The notes under the pieces were generated by a model, which worked only from the letters and a program-made list of their open reading frames with translations, searched no databases and was not told the DNA's origin. Of a stretch of 64,000 nt of DNA, positions 11,099 through 22,560 are shown piece by piece; positions within the stretch are counted from its first letter, which is position 1; every line of letters begins with the position of its first letter. The DNA lies in the NCBI GenBank assembly GCA_020226215.1, contig CM035233.1, positions 39,020,027 to 39,084,026 on the forward strand, in the 5' to 3' direction. The translations under genes were made by a program, and so were the position numbers. The stretch comes from Sindora glabra (taxonomy: Eukaryota; Streptophyta; Magnoliopsida; Fabales; Fabaceae).

Positions 11099-13523
11099 CA
11101 ATGTTTTAAAACTCGACTTGGTCATTAACTCAACAAGACAAGTGAGTGAAGGTTGAACAAGTTCAATTGATTTAACTAGATAATTAAAGTAGTTAATGTA
11201 TTTTTATATTTATAAATATATATGATAAAAAATTAATACATTATATTATGAATTAATATTTTTAAATCATTAAGAATATAATATTTTTCTAAATCATAAA
11301 TTTGTATATTATCACTATACAAAAACAAATATATTTTCATTACTAGTATTTATAGTAACACATATAATATAATTTAAATGAAGTTATGAAATATTTAAAA
11401 TACTAAGATTAATTAAAATAATATAATTTAAAATTATATTTAATATAAACTTAATTAATATTTATTATATAATAAATATATTTTATTTCTTTTTTTGTCA
11501 AAATATAATAAATATATCTTTATATCAGATGATAATGCTCAATATATATTTTTGATGACATATATAGAATGAAATGAAATATAGGTCTAATGGTTAGGAC
11601 TGTTAGTGTGTGTCCTAGAACCAATCATATAGATGATTGAAGTTATACACAATGTATTATGTTTTATTTTAGGTAATTTAATTATTATATTTTATTTTTA
11701 TAATTTTATTATTATTATGCGCAATTTATAACTTAATATAATAATTATCCTTGGAATAATTTTGCTATTCCTAAAATACCCCTAGTTAAGTATTATTACG
11801 AAATGATAGTAATAATACATCAAGACTAGCATGTATAGTGACTGATAATTACGAATCATGGATATGTGATATCAAGTCAATACATGAGTATATTGCTAAT
11901 GAACAATGTACTGGACTGACCCACTATGAGAATATTGCATGGATAGACGTATCATAAGTTATTCTTATATGATCACAAATACACATAAACCTTTGACTTA
12001 AAGTCACTACGGTTCCTTACATGAGGAATTACTCACTTTAATATTGTCCTATGTCACCTTTAATCAAGATGACAAGTAGGGCATTGATTGGGTGTGTCAT
12101 AAATCATGCAGAGGGAAGTAAGTGATGCAGATGGAATTTTGTTACTCTTGTATAAAAGAAAAATATCCTTAGGCCCCTTGATTGAGTGAGACTTAGAAAT
12201 ATATGGCCATGCTCAATTGAATTAATATGTTATATTAATCATTTATTTTAAGTTTACTCAGTATCAAGAAATATAAATTGAACATTGACTAGGATGACAC
12301 ATTCCATGCCTCTAGTTCAATTTGGATATTATTACAAAAGGATTATGATACAAAACGTTAATCATGTATTAGGTGGATGTCGAATCACAGATATTCTTAC
12401 TATTTGAGTGGCAGTGATGTATTGCTAGATACCGCTTACTATCTATGGCTCAATAATAAGTCATTGTCAACATAGTAAGAACCTACGGGGTCACACAAAA
12501 GGAGTAGGAATAAGATAATAATTAATTGAACTTTAATTATATTAATATCCAATTAATTGGACTTATTTTCGTGCATATATATATTATTAAGAATAATAAA
12601 TTCACGTAATATATATATATATTATGTGATATTATTTGATATTAAAATAATATCAAATAATTATCTTATCAGATATTAGATAAATATATTATGAGATAAT
12701 ATTATTTTGATATTTGATAACTATATGCAATTATCTAATATTAAAATATTTATATTATGAGATAATATTATTATCTAATATTAGATAATTAATAGATAAG
12801 TTATATCTCTCCTTATTATCTCTAGGATAAGGATAAGATGAGTTATTAAGTGTGATTAGGATTTTGGAAGTATTATCCTAATTGGACTAGGATTATGGCT
12901 TGCCTAAGTTCTATAAAAAGGGGGCTTGAGGGCAGCACTTTAACAACACGCTCAAAGCTTCCATACAAACCCTAAATCACTCAGAAAACATCCAATCTTA
13001 ATTCCTAGAGAGAAAAACACATCCTAACAGATTCATGGAGGGTGAGAGGTTGTTATTCACTCCGTGTGGATACCGTAAAGACGTTGTACCTTCCGGTCGG
13101 CATTTGATTCATCCACTCTCAAGTTTTGATCAATAAAAATACGAGTGCCCAATAGGTAAAACCCTAATGATTGATTTATATTTTTTTTGCATGGATCCTA
13201 AGTAGAATTCGGATCAAATTTTGAATTTTCGCTGCATATAATAATCCAAATTCCTAATAAGGACAGCACCCGCGCAAGGAAAGGGGTAGGTGGTTGACTT
13301 TGCTTGACAACACAAATTATTCTTTTTACTAGAATGCAAAGTGGATTCTCGTCTGAACCAATTCATAACTACTTCGATAGGTTTTTAGGTATTTGTCGGG
13401 TTCCAATAGTTTAAAGTGGTTGAACTGCTCCCCCAAGTTTCACCATTCACCTAAACTGGACTAGGAGTTAATTTCCGATTACATTGATTGAATTAGTTGA
13501 TCTAGTTCAAGTTTTAAAACACC
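11099..13523. mobile_element. Mutator-like MITE interrupted by a solo LTR
   Basis: The inverted termini share GTTTTAAAACTYG: ATGTTTTAAAACTCGACTTG at 11101 on the left, and GTGTTTTAAAACTTGAACTA as the reverse complement of the right end. A perfect 9-bp TSD, AGTTATGAC, flanks it (11090-11098 and 13524-13532). Nine base pairs is the Mutator TSD length. After subtracting the solo LTR and one 5-bp TSD, the MITE itself is about 0.76 kb and non-coding. It is inserted in R1 copy 1. Confidence 0.85.
11601..13259 (+). mobile_element. Solo LTR (1.66 kb), probably copia-like
   Basis: It begins TGTTAGTGTGTGTCCTAG and ends CCTAATA, a likely decayed CA terminus. It is flanked by a perfect 5-bp TSD AGGAC (11596-11600 and 13260-13264). 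It carries LTR control signals: a TATA box CTATAAAAAG at 12911-12920 and AATAAA at 13132-13137. The U3 part around 12560-12790 is packed with AT-rich palindromes such as TATTTGATATT / AATATCAAATA. No internal domain or second LTR is present, so it is best read as the product of LTR-LTR recombination. The copia assignment rests on overall resemblance and is weaker than the LTR call. Confidence 0.85.
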
Positions 13524-14626
13524 AGTTATGACTTTTTAAAATTGAAGCTGTAATTTTGTCTTTGAGAATCAATTGCAAAATTGAGTGCGTAATCGATTTT
13601 GGTCAGATAAAAGTTAAAATTTTCATAATGAATCCTTCTTATTCTAGTGCATTGGTGCATGAATAACATATATAAAAAACTAATTGTCATTGCCATGTGT
13701 TCTAAATGGCTATAATACCCTATAAACTTCTTATATAAGTTAAAATATATTAAATATAATATATAAAAAGTTTGATCTTCATCTTTTAATATTATTTTTA
13801 CTCTTCTTTTATTCAAATCATGAAATAAGCTTTTTATTGTAAAATTTATCTAAATGCTTCATTTATTTCATCTACTCTATGAGAAAGATTGTATGAATTG
13901 TTCTTCATCTTTAATTAATTTCTAATTGTAAAGAGTGATGTATATCTTAAAAAATCTTAATGAGGGTGAAGTATCCCTTGTAAAAAAAAAATTATTCAAG
14001 GAAGAGTAAGAGTATTGTAAGAGGCTTTTTCAAGTATTCAGTTCAAACTTAAAGGGATACTAAATTAAAACACAAACTTGAAAAGTGGATATATACCTTG
14101 GAGAAAATATTCAAGAAGGAACCACTATAAATTGTTGTATTTAATCTCTCTACCCTTATTTTTTTTTTTTACATTTGATAATATCCTCTTTTTTTGTTAA
14201 TGATATTTGTTGAATGGTGTGTATTATAATTTTTATTTTGATGCTTGGATGATTGAATGGTTGAAAGAGAAATCTATCTATACATATACTTTTTAATTTT
14301 TTATATATGCATAGTTGAATGAGTTGCATTTTACAAATATATTAAATTGTTATATGTTATGTACAAAGCTCTTTATTAAATTATCTTGGATTTATCTTTT
14401 TAATGATTTGTTTATGCATAATTGAATAAGTTGATTTGTAATAGTTCTTTGCATTATCACATCTTGAGTGTAAGTATTTTCATAAAATTTCTTTGAAATT
14501 ATTTTAATTAAAATTATCTTTATGGATTCCCACAATCAAAATTTTTTTAATAAAAATTTTAAAAATTATGAAAGTTTTAAAAATATCTAATTCACCCACC
14601 TTTAAATGTAGGTTACCAAGACTAGA

Positions 14627-17600
14627 AAACCAACTAAAAAGTCAAGGCCAATTCGGCATGGACAAGTAGCTCCACTCAAAAGACATCCCACAGCCATCTT
14701 ACAGCCACTTTCAACTTGAATCCGACGACCCCAAAATTATAGGAAACCATCGGAGCTTTGTGTATTGCAAGCAATCTAGCAGCCAAATGAAAGGTGCCCT
14801 CACAAATGTTATACCTTCTTTTCTTCAGAGTTTTATTTATAAAAATTAATAGATAAATAAATAAAAGCAATACTATCGGGGTCTTGAACTATTCTTGTAC
14901 AGTAGAGTTCACATTAAACGGTCTCTTGTTACAAAAAATATAGGCAGGATTGAAAAAAAATTAATAATAATGTTATGTGAAACACACCTTTTAAAAAGTT
15001 AAATATTTCTAATATTAAATTTTTTTTATTATTTTGAAATTTATATTTTTTATTTTAATTATCTTACTTTGAAATTTTTAAAAAATAATTTAACAATGAA
15101 ATCTTAACTTTTTACAAAGTCAAATTTTCCATAGAATTATCCTTAATAGAAAAATATGATGTCATCTTTAACCTTCATCTATTAGTAATGAACATAGAAG
15201 TAGCATTGCTCTCCTCATCAATGATTTGCAGGTTTGCTTTTTAATTCTTACTTTCTGTTAATACAGCAAACAAGCGGCAGAATAATGTTACATTTGTAAT
15301 TTAGGGACTTTTTTAGTACACTCTCAAAATAAGGTATACCAGCATGATTTTTATGAATTTTATAATATTTTTTTTATAAAATTCGTAATATTTTATATAA
15401 AATTTATAATTTTTTCATAAGACCTTGCAATAACTCTTTAAGTTTTCATGTTATAACATTGTTTGCATGATTTTATGAAAATGTGGTAAGTTTTATGTAA
15501 ATAATTGCACCTCGTATAAATTATACCATATGAAAAATTATAAGATCTTATAAAAAAAAGACTATAAATTTTATGAAACTTTTCATAAAACTTTCAAAAA
15601 AATCATATCCATAATACTTTTTAGAGGTTGTATTGAATCAAACCTATTTATTTATTTATTTATCAGGTTAAATTGTATTTAGTTTTTTAAATTTTGAGTA
15701 ATTATATATATTTCTTTTATTTATAAAAATATACATCGATATTTTTAGATTATTAAACTTCAAACAAAGGAAATATAATTTACTTTACACACACACATAT
15801 ATAAATCGCCGAGCTATAGAAAGATATGCAATAGCAATGTCCAGAAACAAATATTGATTTAGATTTTAGATCGAGTGCCGGAATGAAAATGGAGAAAGCA
15901 TGGATAGGAATCTGGGATCCCGTACGTGTTTTTGTTTAGAAATAATTGATCTTTCTTCATCTCTGTGCTAATTCATATAGACTTTTCAATATTCATCTTC
16001 ATCTCCATTAAATCCTTAAATTACGGTATTTATCTTTATTTTTTTATAATTATAAAAAAAATACTAGTAACATTAATATAATAAAAATTAATATAAAATT
16101 TCTGTTGAAATTTATTTAAAAATTTTTTATTTTAAAAGAAATATTGCATACATAGTTTTAACTTTTTTATTGTTATATAATTAAATTTATATATTATTAT
16201 ATATTATATAATATTGTATGGTAAGATCGATAATATAGTTCCACTATTTATATAAAATTTTTACAAAAATCATGCTATCTGTACTGAACCCATTTTTAAA
16301 ACTCACTAAGGATGAATCAAATCGTCATCCTAAGAGTGCAGTACCAAGTACATTTCAGAGAAAAATGCATGTGTATGTGTGTTTTTTACCCTGCTAGAAC
16401 AATGGGTTGACAATTAAGAGTTAACATTAGTCTTATTCATTTAAACATAGTATGTGAACCTTAATGTGAAGTGCACATATATAAATGCTTTTCCTTAAGA
16501 AACAAGCAAAATAATACAATTTTTCATCCATATATGTAATTTTATTGAATTCATTTCAAGAGGCTAAAACACTATGTATTCGAACGTCACTGATGATGTT
16601 AGCAGTGGAAAATTAACAAAACATATTCGCAAATATACAATACAAAGAAATAGATTGAGGGCAAGGACCCCACGAAGATGATATATTTGCTAAAAGCGAC
16701 CTCTTTATTTGATAATATTTTATTTTATTATAATTATTTGTACTCTTAATGTCAAAACTAAAAGGTCAAATAGTATATAAGCAATAGTCTCTTCATTCTT
16801 TTTCAACGGTATGAGAGATTCATGTTTGAAGAGGTCGAATCTTTTTATTATTTTTAATATATTGAGATTTATAACTTTAATTTTAATTTTAATTTTTTTA
16901 TTTTAAAATTTAAAAAATAATTTAATGATGAGAAGATTAAACGTCTTAAAAGGTGGAATTTATAATATTATCATTTCTTATTTGCCATTTAAAGTAATTA
17001 TAGGTTATTAAATAATGTAATTTAAATTTTATATTTTTATTAATGATTAAAAATTAAAATTAATTATTGTGTGCGGTGATAAAGCATTTACTAGAGATAA
17101 TGTAGGTAAAATTTAAAATAACAATGAAAACATCCTTAGTAATAAAAGTGAAAATAAAAAGAAACAAATCTATAATGTGGCATACAAAGAAGAAATAAAG
17201 GGAGCATTAATAATTTAAAATAGACATAAAAATATAGCTTAAATTATAATTTTATAATTAAATGAGCTGTTTATGAATTAAAGAATCCAAATTTTAAGAT
17301 GTTTAAGGTCGACTTATTTATTAAATAAATTTAATTTTATGTTTGAACTTGTTTATTTATAAAATGAATTTGAGCTGAGAATTACGAAGGGAATTTTTAA
17401 TTTACATAAAATATATTACATTAACAAATTTTTACATAAAATTTCTCATGAAGACAGCTTGATCCAAATAATTCAAATTTTAGGTTTGAAGTTGTTTTTC
17501 ATTCACGCCAATGGGTTCAGTATTTGGGTAAGAAGGTCTTGGCTTGCACATGGGATTTCAATGGTCATTCTTGTGCACGAGAGGAAATCTATTGACAAAA

Positions 17601-17639
17601 CAAGAATAAAGAAATTTGTGTAATTAATTCTTAGCGTAC
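14627..17639. other. AT-rich intergenic DNA with a few unique islands
   Basis: No gene recognised. A less AT-rich island at about 14640-14830 has a short minus-strand open frame (14676-14870) without known motifs. A second island at about 15820-15930 and a third at about 17470-17600 are also unexplained. The rest is AT-rich. Confidence 0.5.
14980..15130. mobile_element. Short MITE-like inverted repeat
   Basis: The left end TTAAAAAGTTAAATATTT pairs with the reverse complement of the right end, TGTAAAAAGTTAAGATTT, bounding about 150 bp of AT-rich DNA. No clear TSD was identified. Confidence 0.35.
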
Positions 17640-17649
17640 ATTTAGCCTT

Positions 17650-18070
17650 CACCCCTTATTTTTTACGAAGCTAACAATAAGATTTTATTTATTTTTAAAT
17701 AAATTTTTAAATGATGTTTGACTTTAAGAAAAGAATAATTTCATTTAATTTTTAATTTTTATTTTAATTATATTTATTTCATTATGAAATTCATTAAATT
17801 TGAAAAAAATTTATTAAAATTTTTTCATTTGACCAAAAATACATATTATATAAAAAATTTATTATTTTTTTAACATTATATTTATCATGATGCCATCAAA
17901 ATTCACTTTTTAATTTAAATTTTTGTAATTTTCAATATATTTCAAACAAAAAAATTTATATGCAAATAAATTGAAATTATTATTTTTGAAATATTTTTTA
18001 AATAATAGAATTTATTTGTAAATAAATTAAAATCAATTCTAGAAGACTGTGATACCAAACCATCCCTAAA
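17650..18070. mobile_element. MITE-like element
   Basis: An AT-rich stretch of about 420 bp. It is bounded by CATTTAGCCTTCACC on the left and by a right end whose reverse complement is CATTTAGGGATGGTTTGG, a typical MITE terminus. Subterminal sequences on the two sides are also complementary in part. The TSD is unclear. Confidence 0.4.
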
Positions 18071-18569
18071 TGTCAAGGTTAATATTATTTGATCCGGCAT
18101 TTTTTTATTATTCGGTGGCATCCAATTTTATCTGTAAAGCTTTTCCCCCCAATCTTAAGATTTTATATGTATTAGGCGACTTGTTTGTTATAAGAAAAAG
18201 TTAGTATTACTTGAATTATGTATTTTACAACATGAATGACAATATAATTGGCTATATACTTGTGGTTTAGAAGTTTTTTGTTGCAGTGACATCATGAGAT
18301 TAGACATGCAATTACCACATATAGCAGGCAAGAACTGCTTCCCCTCCAAGAAATTCCAAATCTATTATTTATTTATTTATCGGAAGCAAATCATCAAATT
18401 AATTCGTAAAAGATATATATATATATATTCATTAGATTAAATTTATTACTAAAATATAAATGTTACATAAAATTTATTCTAAAATTTTAATTAATTAATG
18501 TCAAATAATTTTTTTTTAAAATGATGTACAAAAAATTTTTTTTTTTGCGGAATCAATTTAGTAGTTTTT
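18071..18569. other. AT-rich spacer
   Basis: No gene seen. It contains a short (AT)n run at about 18413-18429. Confidence 0.5.
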
Positions 18570-18910
18570 ATTTATTATGTCGGGCCATGAGAAAGGCCCA
18601 CTCAGACAAATAAGATGATGTGGTGATGTTTGGCGTGGGTTTGGTATTACAGTGTTACAAGCCGTTGCAGAAACCTCTGGAGAGGCCCTGCCCACTGTGT
18701 CTCGATTTGAATTGCTGGTAGAATCAGGTGATTTGATTGCAATATCTATCAATTGTTTTTTTAACCCAGGTATTTCCATACGTACAAAACTCAGAATTTT
18801 GGGTTCGAAAATTCAGTCTATTCTATCTAACTATTTTTTTACTATCTTAAACCCCGTATTTCCTTACTAATTGTTGCCTTCTGCTTGATTATTTTTCCCG
18901 CCCAGACTTT
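18570..18910 (+). pseudogene. Low-copy island with an exon-like segment, gene not recognised
   Basis: A 117-nt stretch (18653-18769) sits between an acceptor-like TATTACAG and a donor-like CCCAG|GTATTT. It encodes an ordinary-looking peptide, LQAVAETSGEALPTVSRF followed by ELLVESGDLIAI. Upstream, GGGCCATGAG...GGCCCA (18577-18600) resembles a plant site II promoter motif. Downstream, TTTCCCGCC at about 18890 matches an E2F-type site. No second exon was found before the assembly gap. It could be an isolated exon of a decayed or captured gene, or one exon of a gene broken by the gap. I do not recognise the protein. Confidence 0.35.
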
Positions 18911-19602
18911 CTCCATTAGTTTCTATTTTTTATCACAAGTAATTATTATAATTTCATTTTTTATTTGATTCCTATATTAATTAAATTATTTGACTACATA
19001 TTATACTTTTAGTTCATATTACTTAACAATTCATACCCTATTTTTCTTATTTTTATTTATTTTATTGTATGTTTTCTTTTTTACGTGAGTTCTTATTATT
19101 TAGAGGTGAAATACTAATGCTATTAACAAAAATAAATATAGCACAATGTATTTTTCTTTCATATTAAACTTTTAAATAAGTTAAAGATCTAATTTAATTG
19201 TAATACCTAACTATATGTCTTATTTTTAACTCATATTACTTAATAATTCACACATTATTTTTCTTAATTGAATTTACTTTATTGCTTAATTTCTCTTTTT
19301 CTTTTTTATGTGATTTTCTATTATTTATAGCTAAAATGCTAATATCATTGATAAATATAAATATAACGTGATATATTAAACTTATATTATAAAAATATTT
19401 AAAATAAGTTAAAATTTTAATTTAATTAAATTATTTAACTACATATTATATTTTTAATTCATATCACTTAACAACTCATGTACTGTATTTTTGTTTGATT
19501 TTATTGTATATTTTCCTTTTTATATAAATTCCAATTGTTTACAAGTAAAATGCTAATCTTACTAACAAATATAAATATAATAAGATATATTTTTCTTTCA
19601 TA
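18911..19602. other. AT-rich spacer with diverged internal repetition
   Basis: No gene. The motifs CATATTATA...TTAATTCATAT.ACTTAACAA..CA and ATGTGATTTTCTATTATTTA recur at roughly 230-300 bp intervals (about 18990, 19220 and 19440), suggesting two to three diverged tandem units running into the gap. Confidence 0.4.
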
Positions 19603-19702
19603 NNNNNNNNNNNNNNNNNNNNNNNNNNNNNNNNNNNNNNNNNNNNNNNNNNNNNNNNNNNNNNNNNNNNNNNNNNNNNNNNNNNNNNNNNNNNNNNNNN
19701 NN
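19603..19702. other. Assembly gap (100 N)
   Basis: Exactly 100 undetermined bases, the conventional placeholder for a scaffold gap of unknown size. Open frames running through it are artefacts. It sits at the edge of a diverged tandem repeat, which may be why assembly failed. Confidence 0.99.
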
Positions 19703-20400
19703 AAATCCCAAATAGAAAAAGTAAGTAATGAGTACTCAACCATGACCCAGATTAACCCAAAATCACCATCTCCTTCTCCTTGTCCTCCTCCTCCTCCTTT
19801 TTCAACTAGACTTCCCACTAAAGCCACCAAATCCCATTCAAACAATCACAGCTTAAATAGCTTTTTGGGTTAGAAAATCCATTACCTAAACCCATCAAAT
19901 TCAATGAATCTTGATGCAATAACACTTAGAGATCAATGGAGGTTTGCCATAAGACAATATAACAAATGGTACTCTCACTCTTGAGGCACTATAATTCTAA
20001 CTAAGGTTGCTTTTTTTACCCTTAGTTGAGTTATCAATGGTAGCAATCCCTTGCCCCATTTTAGGATGAAGCTATATTTGCAAATTCAACTTCTTCTAAT
20101 GCAAAAAAAGATTACAGATGAATATTAATGGTGATGATTATTGTTTCTCAATGATTTTCTTTAATTTGATGCTTTATTTGATGTTTCTGATTTGGCTATG
20201 TGAAGGTTTTGTTTGGTTAGGAGATATTGTGTTTTGGATGGTTTCAATCATTCAATTTTATAGTTCAATGGCGGCAATAATACTAAAAGATAGAAGGTAG
20301 TGGCAAAAATGACAAAACATACTTGTGTGATGCAGTAGATCTATTGATGGCAAGTCTGGTGACGATAAATTTGAAGAAGAGTGGTAGAACACAGTCACTG
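19703..20400 (+). pseudogene. Possible gene fragment with a proline-rich N-terminus
   Basis: Just after the gap an open frame beginning at ATG 19742 reads MTQINPKSPSPSPCPPPPPF, continues for about 44 residues to a stop at about 19872, then resumes with ENPLPKPIKF. The composition is more codon-like than the surroundings to about 19920. Frames decay after that. It may be the 5' part of a broken gene or chance. The product is not recognised. Confidence 0.25.
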
Positions 20401-20660
20401 TGGAATGTAACTTTAGGTATACACGAGAAAATGGAAAAATGGAGATCTTATCCCCTATTTTCTTCCTAATTAAGGGAAGAATTTTTTTTAAAGGGTCCAC
20501 CTTTTTTATCCTAATTTCTTTTCCTTGCCTTTTCTTTTGTATCCAAATAGAAGAAATGAAAATTTTCTTCTCCAATTTCTCATCCCTTTTTTTCCCCTTA
20601 TTTTCTCTGCTTCCAAATAGAAGGGAAGTCTTGAACACAAATTCCTCCATATAAAGCCTA
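20400..20660. mobile_element. Pyrimidine-rich MITE-like repeat
   Basis: Strongly strand-biased C/T-rich sequence with repeated TCCAAATAGAAG motifs. It resembles the purine/pyrimidine-rich repeats at 5525-5740, about 43060-43285 and about 51600-51680. A 163-codon minus-strand frame here is a low-complexity by-product. Confidence 0.4.
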
Positions 20661-20881
20661 TAATGCTCCCACTTATGTTGTGCTAGGTTTTTGCCATATG
20701 TATCTTTCATTATGTATAAGCTATATTTGATTTCCAAATGTAACTTCATTTTTTTATAAATAAAATGTATTAAATATTTATATTTTATGCAATATATCTT
20801 GAATTAGTAAGTGTTGTTAATATATATATATATAAGAAATTTAAATATTTAAATAAATTAAAAATCAAGTATATTTTTAAT

Positions 20882-21171
20882 AGAAAAATACTAACAATAG
20901 CCCAATAGTTTTTCAAGTTGTTATTAAATATTAAATGTATATCATTAACTAACAAAATTAAATATTTTATTTTTATTTTTAATAATCTAATACATGATAA
21001 TACATTTAATAATAGAATCATATTTAATGTTTTGTTTCTATTTTAACATAGAATTTAATGTATTATCATTTATTATATTACTAAAATTAGAAAACAAAGC
21101 ATTTAATATGGTTAGTTAATGATATACATTCAATGCTTAACAACAACTAGGGCTGTTATTAGCATTTACCT
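20882..21171. mobile_element. MITE with long terminal inverted repeats
   Basis: A near-complete palindrome of about 290 bp. The left arm has ATACTAACAATAGCCC and the reverse complement of the right arm has ATGCTAATAACAGCCC. Pairing extends inward through AATGTATATCATTAACTAAC on both arms. It is non-coding and would form a hairpin of about 130 bp if transcribed. Confidence 0.7.
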
Positions 21172-22002
21172 TTTTGATATTGTAAATTATACTAAATAAT
21201 ATTAAATTTATTCATGATAAAATAATATTAAAATCATGTTAGATGATTATAACTTGTGAAAAAATTAGTGTTTGTTTGTGTGTTTCAAAAATACACTTGT
21301 ATAAATTAAGTAAATTTAATTATATATATATAATATAATATAATTATATATCCATAATACATTAATTAGTTCAACAATCTAATTTAATTAGTTGGATTGG
21401 CTTGATTTTAACCCGATCATTGTATTGGATCAATAATCATATTGAATATCAAGACATTGAATGATGGCTTCACATGGTGAGAGACTTGTAACATAGGCTA
21501 ATCCATTTTTTCTAAAGATATCCAAAAATACATTTTTTTCTCACATAAATCTTGTATTTTATTGGTATTCACCATGTTCAAGGCTCAAGAGACATTAAAA
21601 AATTTAAGAATAAGAATATGAAAGCCAATCAATCGAGTTAGATTCATTATACTACATTATATATAGTATTTAAAAATAAATGAATTATGAAAGAGATTTT
21701 TACCATTTAAAAGGGGTATGTGTAATTTTCCTCGAGAAAAGTAAATATATGGAATGATAAAGGAAGAGATTCTGATACATTAGTGCACCACTAGATCTTA
21801 TTGTGCATTAAGTTTATTTTTTTTTAAGTTAAGTTTGGCGTATTACACAATAACAAATTAATGATCATCCGATAGTGCATTGATTTATCATTGAGTTTAT
21901 GATTTAATGCACCATAGTCATTTCCAACAATAAAAGGTTAGAAAAGCATATATACTCTCATTTCTTGCTATGTAATATATCACTTGAGTTTTTAATAAAA
22001 TA
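21172..22002. other. AT-rich spacer
   Basis: No gene or recognisable repeat beyond short AT runs. Confidence 0.5.
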
Positions 22003-22560
22003 GCCACGAAACAAAACATTATAAAGTGAGATTTGTGACTTAATCCTAATGAATGAGATTAAAAAGTTGTTTGATTAGCAATAATGACAAGAAAAATTCT
22101 ATTTTACAAGTAATAGAAAAAGTTATTTGATTAAGTTACTTTTCATATAAAATAAATGACTTTCAAATCAACTTGACCATTACAAAAAAATTAGAATCAA
22201 AGATTACAAAACAAACATTCATATAAAATTGATGTATAAAAAGCTTAATCATAATGAATCACAAAACAAAACATTCATATAAGTTCATTGTATATAAAGC
22301 TCAATCATAATGAATCACAAAACAAAACATTGTAAAGTGAGATTTGTCACTTGTCCCTAATGAATCAAATTAAAGAGTTGTTTGGTTCACAATAATAATA
22401 TAAAAATTTATATTTTTCAAAAAATAGAAAAAAGAATAAGTCCATATGAACTATGTGACTCCTTAATCAACTTTACCATTATAAAAGAATTAAAAACAAA
22501 TACTTCAAAGCAAACATTCACATAAGTCTAACTGTATATAAAATTCAATTATGTCATAAC
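22003..22560. repeat. Tandem repeat, two units of about 310 and 250 bp
   Basis: The block starting ACAAAACATTRTAAAGTGAG at about 22010 recurs at about 22324 and is followed by the same order of motifs (CCTAATGAAT, AGTTGTTTG, AACATTCA.ATAAGT). A shorter inner duplication of about 60 bp (AATCATAATGAATCACAAAA) is present twice at about 22245-22320. It is non-coding. Confidence 0.75.

Larger units (their letters stand above)
7568..14626 (+). mobile_element. R1 LTR-like repeat, copy 1, split by nested insertions
   Basis: R1 is about 2.1-2.3 kb and recurs at 33627-35926 and 36494-38547. Here it is fragmented into 7568-8404, 10890-11098 and 13533-14626. Removing the LINE and the Mutator-type MITE restores collinearity with the other copies. 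The start (TAATAAGTTTTGAT here, TGATGAGTTTTAAT in copy 2) and the end (TCACCC...GTAGGTTACC) resemble plant LTR termini, so R1 is probably a solo LTR or a non-autonomous LTR element. No primer-binding site or coding region follows it, so that class is an inference. Confidence 0.6.

Noticed and set aside
19501..19873. Open frames on both strands through the N run
   Set aside because: They are open only because 100 undetermined bases have no stops.
20258..20749. 163-codon minus-strand frame
   Set aside because: Lys/Ile/Phe-rich translation of a purine/pyrimidine MITE-like repeat. No motif, no promoter, no homologous frame elsewhere in the window.
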